From positions 2,046,001-2,110,000 of the forward strand of contig CAVRAV010000001.1 of assembly GCA_963719165.1 (NCBI GenBank): a DNA stretch of 64,000 bases, written 5' to 3'. The stretch comes from JAOUEA01 sp963719165 (GTDB taxonomy: Bacteria > Actinomycetota > UBA4738 > HRBIN12). Numbering within the stretch: the stretch's first letter is position 1; every line of letters starts with the position of its first letter. Shown piece after piece: positions 9,601-16,841 of the stretch. Both the position numbers and the translations under genes were made by a program. Below the pieces are notes generated by a model that saw nothing but the letters and a program-made list of their open reading frames with translations, did not search any database and was not told the origin of the DNA.

Positions 9601-9893
9601 GGAGTGCCGAAGAACGCCACGACGGCGTCGCCGATGTACTTCTCAACCGTCCCGCCGTGACGCTCGAGCACGCCGCGCATCTCCTCGAAGAACCGGGTCA
9701 TGATCGCGCGGACGGATTCGGGCTCGAGCCGCTCGCCCAGCGGGGTCGAACCCACCACGTCGCAGAAGAGCACGGTTACAACTTTGCGGGCCTCACCGGA
9801 AGCGGGGGCGACCGCCGGCAGGAAGGCGGCGCAGATCATGCAGAAGCGGGCTCGGGCCGGATTCGACTCGCCACACGACGCGCACACCGGCAT
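6696..9893 (-). CDS. Class III adenylate/guanylate cyclase fused to AAA ATPase and TPR domains
   Basis: This is a 1065-residue regulator. Residues 1-25 form a zinc ribbon (CASC ... CMIC). Residues 35-200 are a class III cyclase domain with both metal-binding Asp (VLFCDVVGST and YIGDAVVAFFG), a substrate-contacting Lys in EKYIGD and the transition-state Asn/Arg in SDAVNVAARLEQ, so catalysis looks intact. From about 230, an AAA/STAND ATPase domain carries Walker A GAAGVGKSRL and Walker B VVLFDDIQWAEP. The C-terminal ~500 residues are TPR-like helical repeats. TACACT (9905-9900) lies 6 nt before ATG 9893, indicating a leaderless mRNA; starts further upstream in the frame lack family sequence. 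No LuxR-type HTH is seen at the end, so output is probably a cyclic nucleotide. Ligand and product are not determined. Confidence 0.92.
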   Translation of the reverse strand: MPVCASCGESNPARARFCMICAAFLPAVAPASGEARKVVTVLFCDVVGSTPLGERLEPESVRAIMTRFFEEMRGVLERHGGTVEKYIGDAVVAFFGTPVLHEDDAVRAVRAATQMQASLATLDAELQGTWGVSLRARIGINTGEVVVSDRASGEAVVVSDAVNVAARLEQTAAPGEILLGADTYALVRGVVTVDEGRALSLKGKADPVMGFRLLAVEPGRDVGHRATPAFVGRGDEQAILQGAFDRSSQDPSCVLLTVLGAAGVGKSRLADEFVRRLGARARVVRGRCLPYGDGITFWPVAELVKDACAIDAGDARDTARGKIASALDGDDDADVIAERVAAVSGFGESTSAVQETFWAIRRFLECLQSDRPLVVLFDDIQWAEPTFLDLLEYLAGWSRDARILLLCLARTDLLDVRPSWTSTLATDRALMLSPLSRRECEELIGNLLGASPLDAVDAARIVEAAEGNPLFVEEMLRMLEDDGVLVHDDEGAWTVTADLSRVSVPITIQAVLAARLDRLAPEEKVVLGSAAVTGKEFWWGAVADLVPEPLRPRVGGHLQTLVRKGLIMPERSSLAGEDAFGFHHLMIQEAAYQGLPKQRRAEQHERFAGWIETHSGDRLREYEEVVGYHLEQAYRYRIELGGSAVDAELHGLAARAADRLSAAGRRAWGRGDMAAAANLLERAATLHGPGDPGRLALLPDLSEALMETGDLTRAGSMLGEALDGARASGDRGLEGHAAVVRMLLMESTDPKGGTEVALREAERLIPVFEELDDRLGLARAWRLIADLRWSQERYAAVDEALERAMEHARAAGAGWVEAESRGRYTGSAVYGPTPVSEAVARCEAILASSRSNRLVEALAWRSLAALRAMQGRFDEGRKLAAEAASSLEELGLWLRAAFAWETVAFVERLSGDAEATERALRTGYELCEKLGERGFLSTVSAQLAKVMLDRDRIEDAERYLGVSAEAAADDDLATQVVLRSARGRASAVRGDLVGAETSCRAAVELADATDDLNMRAEALLDLGEVLGMAGRLEARRDALVASLELFEVKGNGVSAAVVREQLGAP

Positions 9894-9924
9894 GGTCGGA
9901 GTGTAGGCCACTTCCTGAGCCGGC

Positions 9925-9954
9925 TTGCCCGAACGCTCAGCACACGCGTAGGCT
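9925..9954 (+). promoter_or_regulatory. Sigma-70-type promoter for the 9988 gene
   Basis: TTGCCC (9925-9930), an 18-nt spacer and TAGGCT (9949-9954) predict a transcription start near 9961. A GGAGG-type ribosome site before ATG 9988 shows that this gene, unlike many neighbours, has a leader. Confidence 0.4.
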
Positions 9955-9987
9955 CGGCATTCGGGCCGCAGACGGAGGGGGACGGGC

Positions 9988-10383
9988 ATGGAATGGCAGA
10001 TGGAGCTCTCGTTGATCGGTCGCGACGTGAGGGACGACGATGCGTTCGATCTGGAGCCGATCCCCGATCTGCCGGTGCGCCCCATCCATCAGGTCCTCCA
10101 CGTTCAGCAAGAGGATTGGGAGGCAGGTGAGCGCGTCGGCGAGCTCTTCGGCTGCGCCGTCCGTGCCGGCGGGGACCGGGCGATCTGCATCCTCGATTTC
10201 CGTTTCGACTCGGGCGACAGCCTGGTGGCCACGGGCATGCTCGACGCCGAGCGTGCCTGGGAAGGCGTCCGGAGCATCGCGATCACGGGCGGCACCCGTG
10301 AGTACGTGAGAGCGGCCGGCGTCGTCACGGTGGAGACGATGAACCCCAAGCGCTACGGCGTCTCATTCAACCCCGGCGGCTAA
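9988..10383 (+). CDS. Small protein, possible allene-oxide-cyclase/dirigent-like barrel
   Basis: This 131-residue cytosolic protein was not firmly recognised. Its second half resembles the allene oxide cyclase / dirigent barrel: alternating strands ending in a D(F/S)GDSLVATGML turn, then SIAITGGTREYVRAAGVVTVETM, the pattern (GGTGxYxxAxGxV) seen in that fold. No signal peptide is present. A strong GGAGG ribosome site precedes ATG 9988. It lies between the cyclase gene and the cobalamin riboswitch, and nothing ties it to either. A role in small-molecule binding is only a guess. Confidence 0.65.
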   Translation: MEWQMELSLIGRDVRDDDAFDLEPIPDLPVRPIHQVLHVQQEDWEAGERVGELFGCAVRAGGDRAICILDFRFDSGDSLVATGMLDAERAWEGVRSIAITGGTREYVRAAGVVTVETMNPKRYGVSFNPGG

Positions 10384-10421
10384 GCCCCGCCCGAGCGGCG
10401 GCACGGGCGGCGGGCGCGTGC

Positions 10422-10545
10422 TAGCGTTCGACCCAGTCATCGCGCCGCGGAGGCGAAGCCGGTCGAAGTCCGGCGCTGTCCCGCAACTGTAGGTGCGCAC
10501 GGCCCTCGCCGAGCGCACGAGCCAGGCCGACCATCGTGGCGCACG
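10422..10545 (+). promoter_or_regulatory. Cobalamin (B12) riboswitch with promoter
   Basis: TAGCGT at 10422-10427 is a plausible -10, giving a start near 10434. The leader contains hallmark conserved pieces of the adenosylcobalamin riboswitch: GAAGCCGGT then a matching TCCGGC arm (10455-10474), GCTGTCCCGCAACTGT (10475-10490) and the 3' GAGCCAGGCCGACC element (10519-10532). A GC-rich region with inverted GGCCG/CGGCC segments follows at about 10575-10600 and could be the expression platform. The first gene starts at 10675 with an AAGGAG site. The expected effect is to shut off the downstream operon when B12 is plentiful. Confidence 0.9.
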
Positions 10546-10674
10546 GGCTGGACGATCCCTCGAGGACCAGGGGATGTCGGCCGCCGGGCGCTCCGCCGGC
10601 CCCGCGCCTTCGCCTCGAACCACTCCGGGGACGTTCCGTACGGGCGCGAGGATCGCCCAGGAAGGAGCCGCCCC

Positions 10675-11682
10675 ATGGGCAGGACCCCTGCTCGGTTCGT
10701 CGCGGTGGTGCTCTGCGCCGGCGTGTTCGCCGGCGCCGCCGGGACGGCACAGGCCGTGTCGCCCAGAGATCGGGGACGAGCCGCCCGCGCCATCGCCTAC
10801 CTCGCCTCGAAGCAGCGAGCCAACGGCTCCATCGTCGCGTTCTCTCCCATCGGTTCGACCGCCGACGCCGTGTCGGCATTCGTGGCCGCGCGCGTGGGGC
10901 GCACCCGCATGGATCGCGCCCTGAATTACCTGCGCACGCAGGTGAAGGCCGGCCACGTGAACGCCATCGGCCTGCAGGCGAAGGTCGCCCTGGCGGTAGC
11001 GGCAGCGGGCCGGAACCCGCGTGCCTTCGGCGGCGTGAACCTCATCCGGACGCTGCGCGACACCCTCCCCGGAGGGGGAGGGCACTTCGGCGACAGCGCC
11101 GTCTTCGACGACGCCACCGCCCTCCTGGCCCTTGAGGCGGCCGGCATCACGCCGGGCAACGGGCTCGCGGCCTGGCTGCTCGCGGCCCAATGCCCCGACG
11201 GCGGATGGGCCTACGACCTGCCCTACGCACCCGGAGACGACGAGCACTGCTCCGACGGCAGCGCCACGGACTTCTTCACGTCGGATTCCAACACCACCAG
11301 CCTGGTGGTGCAGGCGCTCACCGCGATCAGCACCACCGACTGGCTCAGCAGTCCGTTCGGCTTCTTCGCCGCCCTTCGCGACCACGCGAAGGGCGGCTGG
11401 GCCTACTCGGCGTCCTTCGTGGCCACCGACGCGAACTCCACGGGGCTCGTGCTCCAGGCCTACGCGGCCGCGGGCCTCAAGATCCCCTCCGGAGGCCTGA
11501 TCGCCCTGCGCAAGCTGCAGTACGCCAGGTGCGGGGCGTTCGCCTACACCTACAGCGGGGCCGCCCGGGGCGACCCGGACGTGGGGGCCACGATCGGAGC
11601 CGTGCCGGGCCTGCTGCGGGAGCCGTTCCCCGTGCACGGGCGGTCGCCGGCGGCCCGCCTGCCCAAGATCGCCCGTTGTTGA
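10675..11682 (+). CDS. Exported alpha/alpha-barrel protein resembling the transcobalamin/intrinsic-factor alpha domain
   Basis: This 335-residue protein has a signal peptide (residues 1-27, Arg then VAVVLCAGVFAGAAGTAQA). The mature part is built of helical repeats of the prenyltransferase / squalene-cyclase alpha6-alpha6 barrel type: AIAYLASKQRANGS, ALNYLRTQV, WLLAAQCPDGGWAYD, NTTSLVVQAL, NSTGLVLQAY. The acidic DxDD motif of cyclases and prenyltransferase zinc ligands were not seen, so it is unlikely to be an enzyme. Eukaryotic B12 carriers have this same barrel as their alpha domain. As the first gene after a B12 riboswitch and followed by a DUF4430 gene, it is inferred to bind cobalamin or a corrinoid outside the membrane. 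Four Cys in the mature part could form disulfides. Confidence 0.85.
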   Translation: MGRTPARFVAVVLCAGVFAGAAGTAQAVSPRDRGRAARAIAYLASKQRANGSIVAFSPIGSTADAVSAFVAARVGRTRMDRALNYLRTQVKAGHVNAIGLQAKVALAVAAAGRNPRAFGGVNLIRTLRDTLPGGGGHFGDSAVFDDATALLALEAAGITPGNGLAAWLLAAQCPDGGWAYDLPYAPGDDEHCSDGSATDFFTSDSNTTSLVVQALTAISTTDWLSSPFGFFAALRDHAKGGWAYSASFVATDANSTGLVLQAYAAAGLKIPSGGLIALRKLQYARCGAFAYTYSGAARGDPDVGATIGAVPGLLREPFPVHGRSPAARLPKIARC

Positions 11683-11690
11683 GGCCCGCG

Positions 11691-12600
11691 ATGCGGCGCA
11701 CGAGGAGGCTCGCGATCGCCCTGGCCGTGCCGGCGCTCGCCATCGTGCCGACGCTCCTGGGCGCCGCGGCCGGAACCGAAGCGGCGTGCGCGGCGGCGGC
11801 GAGCGGTGCCCCGCATGCCGCCCTCGTCGTGGACACCGGGTCGCGCACGACAACGTACTGCGTGGATCTGGGTGGCGGCTCGGTGAGCGGACTCCGCCTC
11901 ATCCAGCTCGCGGCCGACCAGTACGGCCTGTCCTACCACTTCGGGTTCGGGGGCCAGGCCGTGTGCCAACTTCAGGGCATCGGACCGTCGGGCGGCGACT
12001 GCTTCGGGGCCTATCCCGACTACTGGGGCTACTGGCACGCCACGGGAGGCGGCTGGAGTTGGGCGGGGTCCGGGGCGGCGTCGTCCTCGGTCACCGATGG
12101 CGACGTGGAGGGCTGGTCATGGGGGACGGGCGACTCGGGGGCCACCCACCCACCCCCGCCCACGCTCGCCTTCGACGACGTGTGCCGCGTGGCGGCGCCG
12201 CCGGCGAGCCCGACGGCGCGCCCGAGCCCCACGCCGCGGCCGAGCCCTGCCGCCAGTCATTCGCCCCGCCGGGGCGTCCGGGGCGCGACCCGGCGGATCT
12301 GCCGGGTCTCAGCGGGGCGGAGCCTCGCGCGGCCCCTCTGCGTATCCCGGCGCGACGGATGGCGCCGGCGCCCTTCGTTCGGACGGGGCGCGGCCCCGGG
12401 CCGCGAGCACGACGCGCCCGCCGGGGACGGCGGGCGCCGATCTCCCTTCGGATGTCGTGCGAGCGGTGGCCACGGACGGGGCGTCGTCCACCTCGAGCGG
12501 TCCTCCCGCGGGCGCATTCGCGGTTGTCGCGGCCGTCCTGATCTTGGGTGGGGGCGGCGCCTGGACCCTGCGCCGCCGCGGCAAGGATGAACGGGCTTGA
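11691..12600 (+). pseudogene. Exported DUF4430 protein (transcobalamin beta-domain-like), frameshifted near its C-terminus
   Basis: From ATG 11691 the protein has a signal peptide (RRTRRLAIALAVPALAIVPTLLGAAAG). A DUF4430-type domain follows (VVDTGSRTTTYCVDLGG, GLRLIQLAADQYGL, CQLQGIG, YWGYWHATGGGWSWAGSG, GDVEGWSWGTG, then FDDVC). Next comes a Pro/Ser/Thr linker. The original frame loses sense after about 12255. Another frame of the same strand carries the end of the gene, with a TM helix (AFAVVAAVLILGGGGAWTL) and basic tail, stopping at 12600. One extra base between about 12255 and 12330 explains this; repaired, the product would have about 302 residues. DUF4430 is the fold of the transcobalamin beta domain, so it is inferred to complete the B12-binding pair as a membrane-tethered subunit. 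Confidence 0.8.
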
Positions 12601-13394
12601 GCGTGCACCCCGCCGCCTGGATGGCCTGGGCCACCTGCGCCGGCGTGGTCGCGTTCACGACGACCGATCCTTTCTACCTCGGGCTGCTCGTGGCGATCGC
12701 GTGGTTCGTGTACGCCACGTGCCACGTCCCCGGTCCGACGGCGCGCAGCTTCCGCGTATTCGCCGTCGGAGGGCTCCTGGCGATGGCGATCCGCACCGCG
12801 CTGGTGTTCCTGGGCACGGTGGACGCGAGCAGCGTCGCGTTCGCGGCGCTCGAGGGCGCACGACTCGCGGCCCTCCTCATCGTGTTCGGGACGTTCAACG
12901 CCGTCACCGACCCCTTCGGCGTCGTGCGCCTCGCGCCGCGTCGGTTCCACGAACCCGCCCTGGCCGCTGCCTTGGCGCTGTCCATCGCTCCACGCACGAT
13001 CGCGGGTGCGGGTCGGGTTCGTGAGGCGCAGCGGTTGCGCGGGATCCGTACGGAGCGATGGCGGGGACTCCCGGCGCTCGCCGTCCCCGTGTTGGAGACC
13101 GGGATGGAGGAGGCGCTCACGCTGGCCGAATCGATGGACGCCCGTGGGCACGGGCGGGGTCGACGAACACGGTATCGGCCGGCCCATTGGACCCCAGGGG
13201 GGCTCGCCGTCACGTTGGGCGCCGTCGTCGCGGCGGGCGCGTTCCTGGCGGCCGCCTGGACGGGGCTGGGGGGATTGCATCCATCCACGAGTCCGCTCAC
13301 GTGGCCCGCGGCCGACCCGTACCTCATCGCCGCCATCGCGTTGCTCGCGGTCCCCGGGGCGCTGGGCGCCGTCCGGAGCCGCGCGCGTGACTGA
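12597..13394 (+). CDS. ecfT: ECF transporter transmembrane (T) component, CbiQ/EcfT family
   Basis: This 265-residue integral membrane protein couples the ATPases to the substrate-binding S component. It has several hydrophobic helices (AGVVAFTTTDPFYLGLLVAIAWF, VGGLLAMAIRTALVFLG, LAVTLGAVVAAGAFLAAAW, YLIAAIALLAVPGALGAV). It also has the two short Arg-containing coupling motifs of this family, AQRLRGI and ESMDARGHG. The start is TTG 12597, overlapping the preceding stop (TTGA); GTG 12603 is equally possible. It sits second to last among tightly overlapping cistrons. Confidence 0.9.
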   Translation: MSVHPAAWMAWATCAGVVAFTTTDPFYLGLLVAIAWFVYATCHVPGPTARSFRVFAVGGLLAMAIRTALVFLGTVDASSVAFAALEGARLAALLIVFGTFNAVTDPFGVVRLAPRRFHEPALAAALALSIAPRTIAGAGRVREAQRLRGIRTERWRGLPALAVPVLETGMEEALTLAESMDARGHGRGRRTRYRPAHWTPGGLAVTLGAVVAAGAFLAAAWTGLGGLHPSTSPLTWPAADPYLIAAIALLAVPGALGAVRSRARD

Positions 13395-14955
13395 AGCGCT
13401 GCGATTCGAACGGGTCACGTTCCGCTATCCGGAGACCGCGCGCGCCGCCCTCGACGACGTCTCGCTCGCACTCGACGAAGGAACGTTCGTGCTGGCGGTG
13501 GGGCCTACGGGAGCCGGGAAGTCGACCTTCCTCCGCGCGACGAACGGCCTCGTACCTCATTTCACCGGCGGGACCTTCTCCGGTCATGTGACCGTGGGCG
13601 AGCGCGACACCCTGCGCTATCCGCCGCGCAAGCTCGCGGACGTGGTGGCGTTCGTCCCGCAGGATCCGGCGGCCTCGTTCGTGCTCGACCGCGTGGAGGA
13701 CGAGCTCGCCTACGGGATGGAGAACCTCGGCGTGGATCCCGCGCACATGAGGCGGCGCGTGGAGGAGATGCTCGACCTGTTGGACATCGAGCCCCTGCGG
13801 GGACGGAGCGTTCGGGCGATCAGCGGCGGAGAGCGTCAGCGTGTGGCGATCGCCGCCGCGATGGCGGCTGGCCCTCGGATCCTGGTGCTCGACGAGCCCA
13901 CGTCGCAGCTGGACCCGCAGGGAGCCGAGCACGTTGTGGCGGCGTTGCAGCGACTCGTGCACGACCAGGGAATGACGGTCCTACTCGCCGAACACCGACT
14001 CGAGCGGGTCGCGGGCGCCGTGGATGTGGCGGTCGGGTTCCACGATGGCCAGGCGCGGCTGGGGGCGACCGCGGACGTGATCCGCGGCTTCGCGATGGGT
14101 CCCCCCGTGGCGCGGTTGGGCCGCCTCGTGGGGTGGGATCCCGTGCCGCTCACCGTCCGCGACGCCCGTCGGATGGGCGGAGCGCTCCCCCCTCGCGCCG
14201 ATGCCCCACCCGGCGTCCCGGGAGACACGATGGTCGAGATCCGGGGGCTTGCCGCTGCCCACGGCGACACACCGGTCCTCCGCGACGTTGACCTGTGCGT
14301 GCGTGCGGGCGAGATCGTGGCCGTGATGGGGCGCAACGGTGCCGGGAAGACGACCCTGTTGCGCAGCATCGTCGGCGTCCACGAGCCATCCGGCGGAGCC
14401 GTGAGGATCCTCGGACATACGCCCAGGCCGGGGCTTGACGCGGCCCTGTGTCCTCAGGAGTCGGACGCGATCCTGTTCGCCGACACGGTGCTCGAGGAGG
14501 TCCGCACGACCCTGCGCGCGCGAGGGCGGGAGGAGGCCGCGGCGGGGCGCGTACTGGAGTCGCTCGGCCTCGCGCCATCCGCGGCGCACCATCCGCGCGA
14601 CCTCTCGGCCGGGGAGCGACTCCTCGTGGCGACCGCCGCGATCGCGGCGGGCGGGGCGCCAGTCCTCCTCCTCGACGAGCCCACCCGCGGGCTGGACGCC
14701 GCTTCCAAGGAACGACTGGTTGGGTTCCTGCGGGCGCACGCCGCCGACGGCTGCGTGGCGATCTTCGCCACGCACGACGTGGAGTTGGCGGCGGCCGTGG
14801 CCACACGTGTCGTGATGCTCGCCGGTGGCGAGGTCATCGCGGACGGGGACCCGGGAACGGTCCTCGGCGATTCGCACGTGTTCGCCCCGCAGATGACCCG
14901 GGCATTCGGGCCGGGGTGGTTGACGCCCGAGCAGGTGGCGGGGGCGCTCGGGTGA
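13387..14955 (+). CDS. ecfA: ECF transporter fused ATPase (A and A' domains)
   Basis: This 522-residue cytosolic protein holds two ABC ATPase domains in one chain. Domain 1 has Walker A GPTGAGKST, signature ISGGERQRVAIA and Walker B LVLDEPTSQLDP. Domain 2 has Walker A GRNGAGKTT, a degenerate signature LSAGERLLVATA and Walker B LLLDEPTRGLD. In ECF transporters these correspond to EcfA and EcfA', and fusion is common in actinobacteria. The GTG start at 13387 lies 8 nt inside the ecfT gene, and the stop overlaps the next start (GTGA). The weaker second signature may make one of the two ATP sites less active. Confidence 0.93.
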   Translation: MTEALRFERVTFRYPETARAALDDVSLALDEGTFVLAVGPTGAGKSTFLRATNGLVPHFTGGTFSGHVTVGERDTLRYPPRKLADVVAFVPQDPAASFVLDRVEDELAYGMENLGVDPAHMRRRVEEMLDLLDIEPLRGRSVRAISGGERQRVAIAAAMAAGPRILVLDEPTSQLDPQGAEHVVAALQRLVHDQGMTVLLAEHRLERVAGAVDVAVGFHDGQARLGATADVIRGFAMGPPVARLGRLVGWDPVPLTVRDARRMGGALPPRADAPPGVPGDTMVEIRGLAAAHGDTPVLRDVDLCVRAGEIVAVMGRNGAGKTTLLRSIVGVHEPSGGAVRILGHTPRPGLDAALCPQESDAILFADTVLEEVRTTLRARGREEAAAGRVLESLGLAPSAAHHPRDLSAGERLLVATAAIAAGGAPVLLLDEPTRGLDAASKERLVGFLRAHAADGCVAIFATHDVELAAAVATRVVMLAGGEVIADGDPGTVLGDSHVFAPQMTRAFGPGWLTPEQVAGALG

Positions 14956-15824
14956 GCGCATCGGTTGTTCCTGCCCTCGGAAGCCTGGGTCCGTCCCGGG
15001 AGCGCCTGCGTCTGAGCGTCCTGATCGGCGTGAATCTCCTCGGACTCCTCGCGTTCGTGTGGCCGTTCGTGCTCCCGTTGGCCCCGGGCATGGACGAGAA
15101 CCACAAGGCGGACGGTCCCCTCATCCTGCTCACGCTCCTGATCTGTCTGGGTGCGGTGCTGTTCGTCGAGCTCGGAAGGGGCGGCCTCGGACCCAAGGCC
15201 GTGGCCCTCCTGGGGGTCCTCGGGGCCGCCATGGTGGCGCTGCGCCTGCCGGGCTTCGTCGCGGGGTTCAGCGCGATGTTCATCGTGGTCCTGGTCGCGG
15301 GCAACGCGTTCGGGCCGGGATTCGGGTTCCTGCTCGGGGCGGTGGGGACGTTCGCGAGCGGGCTGTTCATCGGCGGGCTGGGCCCGTGGCTGCCGTTCCA
15401 GATGGTGGCGGTGGGCTGGGTCGGGGCCGGCGCCGGATTCTTGCCCAGGGGCTCATGGTGGGTACGGATCGGCGCCCTCGCCGCCTACGGATTCGCAAGC
15501 GGGTACCTCTTCGGCGCCGTCATGAACCTGTGGTCGTGGCCGTTCGTGGCAGGCGGGTCGGCCCTGGGATGGGATCCCGCCGCCGGCACGATCGCGAACC
15601 TCCGCCACTACCTGACGTATTACGCGGCCACGTCCTTGGCCTGGGACACCTTCCGCGCCGTCGGCAACGTCGTGCTCGTCCTCGTCCTGGGCCGCCCGTT
15701 GCTCGGCGCCCTGGATCGAGCTGCGCGACGGATGCGATTGGACGTCCGTGGTGATATGACTCTTCCACGCGCGGAAGGAGTGGCCCATGTCGATGCCGCC
15801 GAACATGTTCGAGAACACCGCTGA
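14952..15824 (+). CDS. ECF transporter substrate-binding (S) component, inferred cobalamin-specific
   Basis: This 290-residue membrane protein starts at GTG 14952 (GTGA overlap with the ATPase gene). It has about six hydrophobic stretches (VLIGVNLLGLLAFVWPFVLPL, LILLTLLICLGAVLFVEL, AVALLGVLGAAMVAL, FSAMFIVVLVAGNAFGPGFGFLLGAVGTFASGLFIGGLGPWLPFQMVAVGWVG in parts). The GPGFGFLLGAVG and GLGPWLPFQM pieces are typical of larger S proteins of the CbrT type. Specificity for B12 is inferred from the riboswitch and neighbours, not from sequence alone. The last 38 nt overlap the next small gene. Confidence 0.85.
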   Translation: MSASVVPALGSLGPSRERLRLSVLIGVNLLGLLAFVWPFVLPLAPGMDENHKADGPLILLTLLICLGAVLFVELGRGGLGPKAVALLGVLGAAMVALRLPGFVAGFSAMFIVVLVAGNAFGPGFGFLLGAVGTFASGLFIGGLGPWLPFQMVAVGWVGAGAGFLPRGSWWVRIGALAAYGFASGYLFGAVMNLWSWPFVAGGSALGWDPAAGTIANLRHYLTYYAATSLAWDTFRAVGNVVLVLVLGRPLLGALDRAARRMRLDVRGDMTLPRAEGVAHVDAAEHVREHR

Positions 15825-15987
15825 CTTCCAGGACGAGAAACTCGTCGAACGCGAGGAGGAAACCGCCGAGGAGCATCAGCACGGGCTCGACTGCGGACAC
15901 GAAGCCGTCGAGCACGGGGATCACACGGACTACGTCGACGGCGAGAAGCGTCACTGGTGGAACAAGGACCACTGGGACCGGCACTGA
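15787..15987 (+). CDS. Small His-rich, acidic protein with putative metal-binding motif
   Basis: This 66-residue protein has an AAGGAG ribosome site before ATG 15787. The C-terminal half carries EHQHGLDCGHEAVEHGDHTDY, a His/Cys-rich arrangement (HQHGxxCGHxxVxHGDHxDY) common in small bacterial proteins of unknown function and likely to bind Zn, Co or Ni. The N-terminal half is strongly acidic. It overlaps the end of the ECF S-component gene and may be co-transcribed with the B12 operon. A role in cobalt or zinc handling is only a guess from this context. Confidence 0.75.
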   Translation: MSMPPNMFENTADFQDEKLVEREEETAEEHQHGLDCGHEAVEHGDHTDYVDGEKRHWWNKDHWDRH

Positions 15988-16749
15988 TCACGGATCTCGG
16001 GTTCCCTCAGCGAGGGCCGGCCCCTTCAGGAAGGCCAGGAGCGTCTCCATCGGCAGCGCCCCGTGCCCGGTGTTCGGGAGCACGCACAACTGCGCATCCG
16101 GGATGGCCCGGAACAGCGCGACGGAGTGCTCGGCAGTGATCATGTCCCGATCGCCGGCGATGACAAGGGTCGGCGCATTGATGCTCGCCATCTGCTCGTC
16201 CGTGTAGTTGGGCTCCACTGCCCACATGGCCTGCAGCCGCTCCAAGACGACGGGCCAGTGACTCGGGCCGTCGGGTGAAAGTCGAGCGTGATCTTCGCGG
16301 AAGTCCTGCGGCCAATCCATGGGCTTGACGCTCAGCAGCCATTGCAGCATCTCCGCCGAGTAGCCATCGGTGCGGTAGTTCGCACCCGTGATCGCGAGCC
16401 TCGTCACCCGATCCGGATGATGGATCGCCATATCCAAGCCAACCATGCCTCCGTCGCTCAGGCCGATGATCGAGGCAGTGTCGACCTTCAGCTGTCGCAG
16501 CAACTCGAGCGTGTCCTCGGCCATGTCGTGGTAGTGGAACGCACGGTCCGCCGCGTCCGGGGTGCGCCCGTGACCCATCTGCTCGGGCGCGATCACCAGG
16601 AACTCGCGAGAGAAGAACGGGATCCCCATCGGAGGTCGCTCGATCGAGCAGGTTCCGCCGTGAAGGAGCAGCAACGGCGGGCCCTCTCCGCGCACCTCGT
16701 AGTACATCCGGAGCCCGTTGACATCGGCGTAGCCGCCGAACATCGCCAT
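15988..16749 (-). CDS. Alpha/beta-fold hydrolase
   Basis: This 253-residue protein of the alpha/beta hydrolase superfamily shows the oxyanion motif LLLLHGG, the nucleophile elbow GLSDGG (GxSxG Ser), an acid in VIAGDRDMI and the catalytic His in PNTGHGALP, so the triad is complete. The cap region (about residues 130-185) is short. Similar proteins act on esters, lactones or haloalkane-like substrates; specificity cannot be told. ATG 16749 is preceded by CACACT at 7 nt, a weak match to the leaderless pattern; ATG 16743 is an alternative. It converges with the small His-rich gene with no spacer. Confidence 0.88.
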   Translation of the reverse strand: MAMFGGYADVNGLRMYYEVRGEGPPLLLLHGGTCSIERPPMGIPFFSREFLVIAPEQMGHGRTPDAADRAFHYHDMAEDTLELLRQLKVDTASIIGLSDGGMVGLDMAIHHPDRVTRLAITGANYRTDGYSAEMLQWLLSVKPMDWPQDFREDHARLSPDGPSHWPVVLERLQAMWAVEPNYTDEQMASINAPTLVIAGDRDMITAEHSVALFRAIPDAQLCVLPNTGHGALPMETLLAFLKGPALAEGTRDP

Positions 16750-16841
16750 GCCCGCGAGTGTGACAGAAGGCTTGCAGACCCACCTGGCCCGTACGCCGTC
16801 CGAGAAGGGGCGCACCCTTCCCGCCGACCGAGCGGCCTCGA

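Noticed and set aside
10675..11682. Squalene cyclase or prenyltransferase enzyme
   Set aside because: Only the barrel repeats match; catalytic DxDD or zinc-ligand motifs were not seen, it is exported, and the riboswitch context fits corrinoid binding better.
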